Below the pieces are notes generated by a model. The model was given only the letters and a program-made list of their open reading frames with translations, was not told the DNA's origin and searched no databases. Below, piece by piece: positions 26,122 to 37,908 of a DNA stretch of 64,000 bases (its first letter is position 1; every line of letters starts with the position of its first letter). The position numbers and the translations under genes were made by a program. Source of the stretch: Glycine soja (Eukaryota; Streptophyta; Magnoliopsida; Fabales; Fabaceae); NCBI RefSeq assembly GCF_004193775.1, contig NC_041020.1:50199097-50263096 (forward strand), given 5' to 3'.

Positions 26122-27232
26122 CATATTATCTATTTCCAATCAATACATATCGTTTATAACTGTTTTAAAATTAAAAAAAAAAACAAAATATAAAATGATT
26201 GGTGTCATTAAAAGACGTAGAAAACAAATTATAAAAAGTGATATAAAAATAAGAATGCAAATAATATTTTTACCACCTTTCTTTAAAATTCTTCTAAATC
26301 ACAATTTTTCATCATTTATAGTTTTTATATAAGACTCTAGGTCTTGCATTTCTGATAAAATAAAATTTTATACAAGCAACTTTCTTTCACACTCCATCAC
26401 TACTAGTTTTTCTTTTCTAAGTCATTAATGCATCTTTTAGTATGTACAACATTGTCTTCTTATATTTTTTTATCCTCATTTAGAGATTATTATTAGTGTT
26501 CTTCAATTCATTATAGATCATATACTAATCTCACTCATGCATCACTCAATTATAACATGCTGCATTCAAATTTTGATTTCTATATATTAATTATGACTTT
26601 ATGCAATAGCGGCTAGTATAGGAAGTTGCAAACAAATTTTTGTTTTGTTGTTAATTTATGACTTTATGCAATCAATTTTATTGCTACAGTGTCATTTTTT
26701 CATCTTGATAATGATGTTAGTTTTCATTTCATATTTGTATTGAAATTGATTTAAAATCCATTATTTTGGGCTAAATCATTACATTTAATATTTAAAATAA
26801 ATAAAAAAATACTCATTTTATGTGCGCTAATAGTTCCTAACAAAAATTAGTCATTATTTTTTACGAAAATAACTTAGGATCATTATCATGGTTAGAAAAA
26901 AAAAATAAAAAAAATGCAAGAATCAAAACATGTTCATTTAGCATGAATGGAATCATTATCCAAAGTGAGACAAGTTACATGAAGGGGTGATTTCTCAAAT
27001 TTATGTAGAAAATTTATAATTTGACATGAGAATATAATTGTGTAATAAGATATTTCCATGGACATGGCAAGAAATGTTGAATCTCATAAAATTACTCTTT
27101 TATTATTTATATTTTGTGGTGTTATTTGTATGTTCTATCTTGTAGAAGATTTTCATAGTATCTTGCAAAAAAAAATCAATATATATTATTTGATGATTTC
27201 TAAAACTTATTTTAATTTATCAGAGATCATCA

Positions 27233-27236
<4 letters not shown>

Positions 27237-27298
<62 letters not shown>
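27237..27298. repeat. (TA)n microsatellite
   Basis: About 60 bases of pure TA repeat just downstream of the FAR1-related pseudogene. Confidence 0.9.
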
Positions 27299-27300
<2 letters not shown>

Positions 27301-27448
27301 ATAAAACACTGTTGGACAGATTGCCAACCAAGATCAACTTGTGGAAAATGAACACTAATTTATCTAATAGTGACATTTTTTTTTTCTGTTTTGTTTCTCC
27401 GCAGGAGGAAACCACAAGTCATGTGCTTCATCATATAACAATGCAGCT

Positions 27449-27995
27449 CTAAAAACAAGTGTGTCCCTCTAATGGTTGAAGCCTGAAAACAAAGCCAAAT
27501 GGTCTATTAGCGCGATTGGTACAATATGTTGTATCCAAAGAAACCATGTCACGAAAATATCTATAGTCCAAGATCATTTTTGCATCAACCCAAAATACAT
27601 TGGTGATTTGTTCCTCACAATCCATTTGATAAGCATGATAAAATGATGGATTCTCCAATATTTTTATTTTTAAATATTGCATGAGCCTACCAACTTCCAC
27701 ATACTCCATGCTACGCTTGTCTTCTTGCTTGGAGATAATTCTTGGCATCCAAGCGTGTATAACCAAGATTAGCTCTATCTCCTGCAACGTGTGCACTCAT
27801 AAGCGGAAATGAAGCCTTTTGCTTCATTCCTGAGTCCTTCTCTATCTGAATCTCATAGGCTTGAACTTCAGATATTTTGCGATGTGATGATAACATGTGT
27901 TGTTTCTGCAAGCTGTAAAGGTGGTTATGGGTATCCACGAACTCATGGATTACAAACTTTCCATTCTTTTCACTAAATGCAATTCTTGCTTTATA
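27449..27995 (-). pseudogene. FAR1-related sequence (FRS) gene fragment, frameshifted
   Basis: Reading the minus strand from about 27995: a zinc-finger end RIAFSEKNGKFVIHEFVDTH with the HNH ligands, then LSSHRKISEVQAYEI, KQKASFPLMSAHVAGDRANL and NYLQARRQ. In another frame follow VEVGRLMQYLKIK, NPSFYHAYQMDCEEQI, NVFWVDAKMILDYRYF and MVSLDTTYCTN, the start of the MULE-type DDE domain with its first Asp. The order matches plant FAR1/FHY3-related proteins, which are domesticated MULE transposases acting as transcription factors. The frame changes near 27720, and the second half of the transposase domain, SWIM finger and N-terminus are missing, so it is a truncated pseudogene. Confidence 0.8.
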
Positions 27996-29578
27996 AGTAA
28001 TTTATGAAGCAACGTATTAATTTGTTAATAAAAAAATATAACATGATATATGGCATGAAAATATATGCCAAAGGAATGAATTTAATATATCATATAATAA
28101 AATTTAAAGAAATTATAATCCATTAAAAGTATTATATTCTTCGAAGTACCTAAATATTTTTAAAGTGAGAGCTATCCTGTTCTTGAGAATAAAATCAAGC
28201 TCGTGACTTGTGCTATTTAATTATGCTATATATCAAGTAGCTACGCTTTATTAAAAAAAAAAATCAAGTAGCTACGCTTAGTGCTTGACGATGTGTATGT
28301 TCATTAATAAAAACGCAACATAACCAATGCTTAGTTACAAGGAAAAACTGAAGAGGAAATATAAACCGACACAAAGTACTTTCTACTTAATTCAAGCTTA
28401 TATTTGCTAATAACTTAATAAGGGTGACAGTGGCATAGGAAAAAAGAGGGGAAGGCCACATGGCGGTAATAATGATCACAGTAATAATGACAATGAGAGT
28501 AATAATTATTGATTAATATTTTTTTCATCTCATAATAATAATAATTGTTTAAGAAAATTTTTGTTTCAAATAATTATTATTTAACTTCTTAATGTGAATT
28601 ATTTTTTTCACTTATATTATATCTCTTATAATATTAATTATAAGGTTAATTTTATAAAATTGATATTATGTTTTTATCTATTTATTAAATTTTTTATTTG
28701 TATAAAAAAATTAGAACGATAATTATATGAAATGAAGATAATAATAAATAATGATTGTAACAACCAAGAAAATTATTAGTAATAATAATGATAGAGATAA
28801 TTTTTGTTGTTGAATATAATGATAATAGAGATAATGATAACAAGGAAATGATCTGTATTTTTATTTTTTAGGAAATGATCTGTATCTTTCTTGATAGATG
28901 AAATACTTAAATTATATATGCAACTAAAAACAAACTAAAATCGTGCTTTTCAAAATTCAAATATGAATTGAAAATGTTAAAATTAAATTAAAAACTAAAA
29001 TTTTAGCTGGTACGTTATATCAAATAAATGTTTATTTTATAAAATTAAAATTTATAATTAAAATATTTTTTAATATATAAATTATATTATAATTAAAATA
29101 TGTAATAAATATTTTTTAACATATAAATTATGTTTTAGATTTGTGATAAATAATTTATGTTATGAAACAATGTTATTTTAATTATTGATAATTTTTATTA
29201 AGAAAATATTCAAATTCAAGTAAGAACTAAAGATGATGAAAATAATACATTGAAAGAGATAAGTAATAAAGTTAAACTGGTTAATTGATATTAAAAGTAT
29301 AAGATGATATATTGAGTGCATGTAAGGAACATATTTAAATTTTAAAGATAAAATATATTTTTATATATATGTATATTTAAAAATAGTTTTTTATATTTAG
29401 TACATATTGTTAAAACTATTTAATTGATATTCAAATTTAAAAGTATACATAAGAAACATGCCTAATGCATGCTAGGAGAATGAAATTCATCACTTCATGA
29501 AAAAAAAATATTTAAATGGCAGTGAATATGAAAAAGGGTGAGAAGAATAAAGATTAGAGAACATAAATAGATTTAAAC

Positions 29579-29634
<56 letters not shown>

Positions 29635-32600
29635 TAGGAGATTAGTTTAACTCCATTTTAACTAATGCATTTTAATTTAAAAGTTAATGTTCAATCAACA
29701 CAAATTCACAATTTATTGAGCTTGCCATGCAAGGGACCTAACCCACTGGGCTCTAAACAACTCTTATTTTACATGTTGGTTAATTGGATTCGATGCCATA
29801 TATATATATATATATGCTTCTGTGCTGACTGATTTTTGTGGTTTGTGATAGCCGGGCAGAATTACTTGCCCTCGTTAATTTTATTACACCACTTTATATT
29901 ATTTATAAAAGATTTAAATAATTTTTTAGTTAACCAACAATAATTAACATGGTAGAAACTTGTGTTTCCTGATGAAATGTTGAATTTAGATTTTAGTCAT
30001 TCAAATTAAAATATTTTTAATCTCTGTAATTTGAAAAAAAAACTCATTTTTAATCCTTATATTGAACTATTTTCAAATTAGGAAAAAAATAATAATTACT
30101 TTTAAATTCAAGAGACCAAAAATAAATTTGATCCAAATTTGAAGGACTAAAAGATTATTTATATTTTTGTTAAATAATAAAATAGAAGAAATATACATAT
30201 TTTAATGTATTTTCTTCCTTCACCTCTCCTAAAATAAAATATGCAAGAAGTAACGGTACATGGTGCGAAAAAAAGTTATCCTTTGAGTCATATCTTTTCT
30301 TTTCTTTTTCTTTTCCTTTATCTCCATACATACTTTCATCAGAAATGGATCTTTTAGTGAAGAAAATGTTTAACAATTGGGATCCGTGGTCCTTTGATTT
30401 TTCAAGGGTTTTTAAGGCTTGCACTAATGGACTGATGACAGAGCACATCTCTGTGCATGCCACTTTCTTTTTGACTTGCTAAATTGAAAAGTAGTCATAA
30501 TATATGGAAAGCATAAGTCGCAGGAGGCAATATTTCCGAGATGTGAAATTGGGTCCTACGCTATATAGATCTTCATGTTCTTATTCTTCTGAAATATCAT
30601 TACTTCTAAAAGATTTGAACCATTTTAATGTTATACCTTTGAAAAAGTTAGGAAGTAATCACTACTACTGAAATAGTCATAAAGTTAAAGTTCCTGTCAG
30701 CCTAGCTAGATATATATCCTATTAGTATATTTAATTCAGGTAAATGTACTACTGTAAGATCCTTTTATGAACATGAAATTGGGCCACATGTAACTTCACT
30801 CAATCATTTGAATAAATTAACTGTGGACAAATTGAAATTTTGACATACAGAATTAGAAGGAAAGTGCAATCAACTGCATAAAAACCCTAACATACAAAAA
30901 AAAGGGGTGTTTTACTCCAGGTCCAGGGTATTTGTATCTGATTTATTTAAGCATGGCGCATAACCAACAAAATGCAATCAACTGCATAAAAACAGAAGCA
31001 TTATCTATAGCTCATAATATTCTTGTTTCCTTTCCAAAGATTTGATTCGAGATGCAAAACGTTAAACGTATATTTTAAAATCATTAAATTATACCTCATG
31101 CAACTTGCTTGCTTAATATTCACAATAAATTCACACATGATCCTATTTTAGATGTTTCGTTATCATTTATATTTATTCCTGCAGCTATTTTAATTGGTTG
31201 GTTTCGGCAGCCCTGTCCCAGTTATTAAATATATAATCTTCCTAAACACCGCAAAGGGTTACCTCTGCATGGTAGTATGGTGTGATCTAATCAACCGCTT
31301 TAGTAATTTATACAACCATATCAGCTTTAGTATGGTCTTTTTCTTTTTCTGTTTCAGTTATACGCCCGCTTTTTTAGTATAGTTTTCTTTTATATATATA
31401 ATACAAGATTTGTACAACCATATCAGTTAGAGTTAATTAATTTATTGTAAAGCAGAATACTAGGATATGGATCGATATATTTGCTATGGATGAAAGGAAC
31501 AACTTATGTTGATTACTAGCAAGTTGTTTATTGGTTAGACAGGAATCGCACCGTGGTTTCAATTAATGTGTAACCACTCAACGAAGATTAATAGTAGTAT
31601 TGAGCTATTTTTTTTTTTTTTTTGAGCTACTTACTACTTAGTTATATACTCCCGTATTTTTTAACTTATTTCTTTTTGTTTTTTTTTCAATGATAGTCAT
31701 TAACTTGTTAATTTTTTTCTATAAAAACTGGAAAAGATTTAAATTTACCATCTCTTCTTACTCTCCTCCTCTCTTAACCATCAACCAAACCTATACCTCT
31801 AACTAACTTTATTTTTTTGTGATAGATGAGATAAAAAACAAAAAAAAACAATGTAAGTAATTACATCGTAAAAGATTTTTACAAATCGAATGACTATGCA
31901 TTGATTATAAAAACAATGTATTATAAATGGGAATTTCAGTACAAGATGTGCTTGAAATTCAAAATTGAAAAGTTTGAACCATGACAACATATTATTATTT
32001 GTATAAGACTTTTAATTATAATAAAATTCAACTGATTTATTATACATTATAATTATAATTATATGATAATATAAAATTATTTTATATTATTTTTTAAGAT
32101 AATTATTTTATATTGTTAGTACATAATTTTTTTTATATTATCATTTAATTATAATTTATGATGTATGATATATTTTTCAATAATTTTTATCATAATTATC
32201 TTAAAAATTATATCAATGATTATTTTTTATTGCATGACAATGTAAAAAATTATACTATTAATATATAAAAATTAAACTCTAAAAAATTTATATATATATA
32301 TATATATTTTTTTTTATTTTATATATTTTTACTTAATTGGTTCAATCTGTAGATAGAGTGTGATATTTTTTTTTTGTGTGTGTGAACTTTCTTGCAAATT
32401 TCATGTTAGCTGCTCGCTATGTATGTCTGAATAGACAGATTTATTAATTTATATAAATCGCATAACATTGTGAATTTGTCGTTGCTTTGATGCTTAGTTG
32501 CAACTTGATTGGTCATGATAGGGATCTTTGAAAAATTTCAACAAAACCAAACTTCAATTAAAAGGGAAGAAGAGTCAATGGAAAGTTGAATATCTCGAAT

Positions 32601-33314
32601 TTTAAAATAAAGATAAAAAAAAAGTATAGAATGAGAAGAAGGAACACATGCAGGACAGGACAAGAGCATTGAAGTTGAAATGTGAAGGAAGGAAGCCAAG
32701 TCCTCTATAGAATCTTGAATCTTATTTGAAGTCCCTGTAGTGTAATTTGTGTGATGTGGTTTTTTTATCAAGCAACCAGGTAAATATGTCCCCTCCAGCT
32801 TTAATTAAAATTAAAAAGGATTCTCTCCAACACTTTTTGTTTGACTCTATATACAAGGAGAAAGACAAAAAAAAAAGAGAGAGAAAATAGTAACATAGAT
32901 GTATGTTTTGGGTGAAATAAAAATAAGTAAGGAAAATAAATAAAATTCTCTTTTACTTATTTAAATAAGTAAAAGAGTAAATCAATAAAAATAATTATAT
33001 TGTATAAAATGACTTATTCATCCTCTATTCATTCCCTCATCACAGCCGCATAGAGGGGTGTTTACGGGTATGAGTCATGATTTCGAATTTACTCAAATCG
33101 ATTCAAATAGTTTAGATTGAATCATTTATATATTTAGGTTAAAATCGAACTGAATCAATCAAAACCGTTCATGTATGTGTTGGGTCACGATTTTAGATTT
33201 ATAGATTTATAGATCTGTTGACCTGATCCATGAACTCGTAATTAAAATATAAATTTTATATACTAAAAAAATGAATTTAGAATGAAAATGAAGAAAAAAT
33301 AGGGTGAAGTACAA
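27996..33314. other. AT-rich intergenic, no gene seen
   Basis: Very AT-rich, with AAT/TAAT-rich stretches at about 28480-28860 and a long (TA)n at 29582-29630. At about 33054, GAGGGGTGTTTACGGGT resembles the outer end of a plant hAT element and may belong to the remnant that follows. No coding exon could be supported. Confidence 0.4.
29582..29630. repeat. (TA)n microsatellite
   Basis: About 50 bases of uninterrupted TA repeat. Confidence 0.9.
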
Positions 33315-33540
33315 AAAAATGAGTTAGATAAGTATTTGATGGATGATGTTGAAGATGACCAACCTTAATTTGACATTTTGATTTGATGGAAATTGAAATC
33401 ATCCAAATATTATATTTTTTTCTTGTATGGCTAGAGATATATTGATCATTTATGTATCTATTGTATCATTTGAGTCTGTATTTAGTACATGAGATAGAAT
33501 TCTAGATTCATTTTATAGTTAGACTTATGCCCAAAATTGA
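33315..33540 (+). mobile_element. Remnant of hAT transposase C-terminal dimerisation domain
   Basis: Near 33320-33400 the plus strand reads ELDKYLMDDVEDDQP, a stop, then FDIL, like the ELDKYL...FDIL-WW block of plant hAT transposases. Near 33475-33530 it reads VFSTxDRILDSFYS, matching the AFSTGGRILDPFRSSL block that follows in intact proteins. Stops interrupt both blocks and the spacing between them is altered. The element is dead; its borders are not resolved. Confidence 0.55.
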
Positions 33541-34489
33541 CTTAGATTTGCTAAGCAAAATGTTAATGACTTGCAAGTATAAATAAATGAAGCGGAAAAG
33601 GTTGAATCAAGTGTGTAATCTCTTATTTTATTTTTTATATTTGTATAAAATACCAATTAATTTTTGTGCTAACGAGATTTTGTTTAAATTTGTAGAGTTG
33701 TTTGGTTTAAATTTAAATACGACTAATGTTGAAACTTCTTAAGGTATTGCTTTCAGGTACATTGTTATTTGTATCACCTTTTTTCATATTTATTTTTTCT
33801 ATCATGTTTATAATATTAATGGATCATATTTTGTTCATTTGTTTCAGGAAATCTAGTGGTAGTAGATATGGTTGTAGCGAAGCTTATTGCAATGAATTAG
33901 TTTGCAGAAAATAGTTGTGATTTAAACTATTATAGTAAATCTCGTTGAATAATATTTTTTAATTTATATTAGTTTATTTTAGAATATTATATTGATGAAA
34001 TTAAATGAATCAATTTTGCTACTTTTAGACATTTGATAATATTGTGTTACTTGTATTGGATATTTGAATGAATCATAATATAAAATAATAGTTCTAAGAA
34101 AAAAAATCAAATTTAAATAGGTAATCCGTTGGTCTGAATCGAACCACATATAATATGGTAAAATAAAAGTATAGACCCAAAAATAGTTTAATTTTTGTTA
34201 GAAAAAATTCTAATACTTTGTTAGTATTATTTTAAAAATACTTTTTTTAGTAATCTTCGTAATTAAGACTTTTTACTCTTGAGTTTGATTATGACATTAT
34301 GTTAGTTTTTAGTTGATAACTATGAAATTTGAGTTAATTTGATAGTCAATTTTGGCTAATAACGATTACAGTTTCTTCACTTTGTTGTTTTTAATGAAAT
34401 AACGAAGAATTAATATCATTGTAATTTTTTATCAGCAGAAGTCAAAAGAAGAAAATTTCAAGTACTTTTGAAGAAAATCAATGCAAAAC

Positions 34490-35600
34490 TTAAAGAAAAG
34501 TTGGAAGAATTAAATAGTTCGCTTAGCGCACAAGTTCATGCTCAGCGCACACCCTCTCTTAGCGGATAAGCTTGGGCTTAACGTGAAGAAGGCTCACGAA
34601 GAAGTCCAAAGGCAGGCTTAGTGCAATATTCAATGCTAAGCGTGTGACCACCTCGCTAAGCCTAGAAGAGGGGCGCTTAGCGCGAAGTCAGCGTGAAAAA
34701 TAAGTTACTTAGGACCTATAAAAAGAGTAGGAAGCAAAAGGGAAAGACACATCGAGCCTCAGAACTCTTTATTGAAAATATTCAATGAGCATCTCTAATA
34801 AGAGAAACCCTCTTTCTCTAGCCATTCCTCCCTTATTTTCTTTTAGCCATCCAATAACTTTTCCATCCATATTAACCCACAAAGTGTAAAGTCTCTCATG
34901 GTCATGAGATGCTAAACTCCCTCTGTTGGGAGCCTAGCCGTCAACACCCTTGTAATGTAACTTCTCTTATTATCTATTAAATGCAATTTCTATTTCTATT
35001 ATCTCTTTTTGCTCTTTATCTTTATTGTATGGTCTAATCATCCATACATTAATTTTAGGAGTTATACATTGGGAAATGATAATTTCTAAAGAATGGGAAA
35101 AGAACATCTAAACAATTCATTGTTAGGGATAAAGTGACTTTGTTTTGTCTTCGCATACATCTCCATGCTTAATGTGATTTACTATTTTATCTTTGCAAAG
35201 AGATTTGGGAGAGAGAATAAGTAAATTAGACTCTTCATCGCGAGGGATCAAGGTTGAGTGTCGTAGTATATGTAGGTGAAAATTAGGAAAGCATTAAATA
35301 AAGAAAAAACATTAGTATTACATCAAAAGTAATTAGATATGTTAGGCCCCAACATATTTAAATTCTGAAGGTATTTTTTACATTTAATCTTGTTTATTTT
35401 ATTGCTCTCACCCTTTTTAATTTTCAAATTCTTTTATTTCTTCTATCCATTGCAAACTCGGTATACATCAACTCAAGTACAAATAAATTCTCTGTGAATT
35501 CGATACTTAGACTTTCATTTTAATTTTATTACTTGTGATAAATTGATGTACTTTTCAACGAGTTAATATTAATCAATAAAAAAAAGTTTGTTTTAAATCA
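34490..35600 (+). mobile_element. LTR-like dispersed repeat, copy A
   Basis: The block starts with several CGCTTAGCGC-like GC-richer motifs and continues through a TATA-like CCTATAAAAAGAG near 34718, TGTTGGGAGCCTAGCCG near 34924 and TCTATTAAATGCAATTT near 34973. It ends near 35490 with CTCTGTGAATTCGATACTTAG, which resembles the U5 end of plant Ty3/Gypsy LTRs. A diverged copy lies in reverse orientation at 58000-58535. No gag or pol is visible, so this is a LARD-like or solo-LTR fragment. Borders are approximate. Confidence 0.55.
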
Positions 35601-36355
35601 GTAAGCTCTCATTTGAATATATTTATTTTCTCTATTTTTAATTTATGTAAAATTTAAAATAATATAAATCAAGATTTAACTAAGGTCTAATATTCGAAAT
35701 TTTTGCATGAAAAAAGATTCGACTGAGAGTGTTAGTTTCAGTATGCTGTGAAAACTATGAAACTAGGTACCAATACACCACACTTATATTCTCTTTATAT
35801 ATAAATTGCAATAGTTATACGGAATGAGGGCATTTTTAAAAGTTATTATTCTACGAGGGCGATTTTAAGAATTTTTTTTATCAACGAGAGCGTCCTAGAG
35901 ATTTTTCTTAACCTCCTATATTTTTTAACGTATCTTTTTACTTTTATTTCTGAATTAAGAATGTTTAGCATTTTCCTAAAAGAAATTATAAATAGTTAAA
36001 AATAACTTTGTATTAAAATGTAATTTGTTTTCATGAATTTAAAATATAATTTATATGTTAAAAATTATTTATTTATGAATTTTAATCATAATATAATTTA
36101 TTTATTCAAAATTATTTATTTATTTTAAATTTTAATTATATAAAATAAAAAATTATCTCATGTATTGTAGAGGCTAAAATACTAATTGTACTTAAATTAA
36201 TGTAAAACTAACAAAGAAAATTCTTCTCTTCCTTTTTAATATTTTACTTAATTTATTTTCAATTTTTACCCAATAATACATTTTTTATATCTAAATCTAA
36301 ATAAAGCATTCAAGAAGAAAGAGGCCCAAAATTGTTGGGCCGAACACAATTATAA
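35601..36355. other. AT-rich intergenic left of the MULE, no gene seen
   Basis: No supported exon. This is the DNA into which the MULE inserted. Confidence 0.4.
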
Positions 36356-36364
36356 TTTTTAGTA
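36356..36364. repeat. Left target-site duplication of the MULE
   Basis: TTTTTAGTA, identical to 47377-47385. Nine bases is the standard Mutator duplication length. Confidence 0.92.
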
Positions 36365-36435
36365 GGGAGTTGCTACGTGCACCCAGCATTATTGCTGGGG
36401 CACCCAGCAAACAGTGAAGTGGCAAAATTGCCCTT
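36365..36435. repeat. Left terminal inverted repeat of the MULE
   Basis: It pairs with 47305-47376 with few mismatches over the outer ~45 bases and weaker matching beyond. Within it the unit GTGCACCCAGCA, or a close variant, recurs in both orientations around an ATTATT core, so each end carries several copies of the same possible transposase-binding word. Confidence 0.9.
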
Positions 36436-36440
36436 CAATA

Positions 36441-36602
36441 ATTCTTCTTCCGGAAGAAGTATTTCCGTAAACTTTTCGGAACAAGCTTTTCCGGAAAAAG
36501 ACTTCTTCCGGAAAAAGAATTTGGGAATTCCGGAAGTACTCACAAACTTCGTCCGGAAGATCGTCATCCGGAAGTTTCCGGAAGAAGGTTCTTCCGGAAC
36601 TG
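36441..36602. repeat. Subterminal CTTCCGGAAG palindrome array, left outer cluster
   Basis: About eight CCGG-centred palindromes, mostly TTCCGGAA with flanking C/G or A, lie in ~160 bases just inside the left terminal repeat. The same word fills the clusters at 36957-37378 and 46699-46987 and appears as no comparable cluster elsewhere in the window. Confidence 0.9.
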
Positions 36603-36956
36603 AACTTTTTTTAAAAAAAAAATTAAATAATATTTAATGCGTATGTAATGACGATTTTGCCCTTATGTAATTTTCTTTAAATTAACGCGTAAACGCTTCT
36701 TTCTACTGCGCTTTCGCTTTCTTCGCTTCTTTTTACTGCCTTTCGCTTTCTTCTACTTTGTTTCTTCCGGTTGCTTTGTTTCTTCCGGTTGCGCTTTCGC
36801 TATTTTGGTGTTCTTCCGGTTGCGCTTTCGCTATTTTGGTGGTGGTCCCGTGAAGTATTTAGAGATTCGGTGGTCCCGTGTTCGGTATTTGAAGTTTTGT
36901 TAGTGGCTGTTCTTCCTATTTTGTCGGAGGTACGCTTTTATGGGTATTTTTTTTCT

Positions 36957-37378
36957 TTTCCGGAAGAAAAGTAGTAAAAAAAATGTGTATGCGGAAGAAA
37001 TTTTAGGCACTGACGCCTTTTCCGGATGAAGTGTTGCCGGAAAACACATCCGGAAGACCGTCTTCCGGAAGTTTCTGAGGCCTATTCCGGAAGAAGTGGT
37101 TCCGGAAGTGTCTTCCGGAAGCACTTCTTCCGGAATGGGCCTCAGTGACTTCCGGAAGACCTTCTTCCGGAAGTTACTGAGGCCTATTCCGGAAGAAGTG
37201 CTTCCGAAAGACACATCCGGAACCACTTCTTCCGGAATAGGCCTCAGTAACTTCCGGAAGAAGGTCTTCCGGAAGTCACTGAGGCCCATTCCGGAAGAAG
37301 TGCTTCCGGAAGACACTTCCGGAACCACTTCTTCCGGAATAGGCCTCAGAAACTTCCGGAAGACGGTCTTCCGGAAGT
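36957..37378. repeat. Subterminal CTTCCGGAAG palindrome array, left inner cluster
   Basis: By eye about 22 CCGG-centred palindromes are embedded in larger units that alternate orientation, with GAGGCC(T/C)ATTCCGGAAG and its reverse complement as landmarks. The middle (about 37096-37328, centre near 37212) is close to a perfect large palindrome: translating either strand gives almost the same peptide. It could form strong hairpins in DNA or RNA. It lies upstream of the transposase gene, so it may be part of its promoter region or leader. Confidence 0.9.
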
Positions 37379-37539
37379 GTTAAATTATTAGATTTTTTTT
37401 TATTTATGTTTTATAATTTATATATATATATATATTTGTTTAATAATGGATTATTTGTTTAATTAGGTATAATGGTATATATTGTGGACATTAAAATTTA
37501 TAACAATAAAATTCATTTAATAATTTTTTTGTTTTATAA

Positions 37540-37540
<1 letters not shown>

Positions 37541-37606
<66 letters not shown>
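37541..37606. repeat. (TA)n microsatellite inside the MULE
   Basis: About 65 bases of TA repeat between the palindrome arrays and the transposase gene. Confidence 0.9.
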
Positions 37607-37607
<1 letters not shown>

Positions 37608-37908
37608 CTGTTTTATAATTTTTTGTATTTCTGTTTTATATATGTTGTGGATAATTTAATTAGGTATAATGGTATAATATTAAATGATTTAGGTAACTTA
37701 AATGTATAATGGTACAAAAATGTTTTATTAGTTGTTTATTATAGTGATAAGTTTAGTTTAAGTAAATAATGTAGTTATAAATTTAGAATATAGTCGTGTA
37801 TGATGCATATGTCCTATTAATATGTTTGTTATTTAAGGTGTAGTAAATTTTTGGATGTGGTTATATGATAATTTGAATGTACTTGTGTATGATGCATATG
37901 TCCTTAAG

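Larger units (their letters stand above)
25434..27448. other. AT-rich intergenic, no gene seen
   Basis: Upstream region of CYP78A followed by AT-rich DNA with two long (TA)n tracts. No supported exon. Confidence 0.4.

Noticed and set aside
26039..26332. Frame rich in Ile-Tyr repeats
   Set aside because: Translation of a (TA)n microsatellite.
36900..37383. Overlapping frames on opposite strands in the palindrome array
   Set aside because: Same peptide from both strands is a consequence of palindromy; neither frame starts with ATG or shows domain character.
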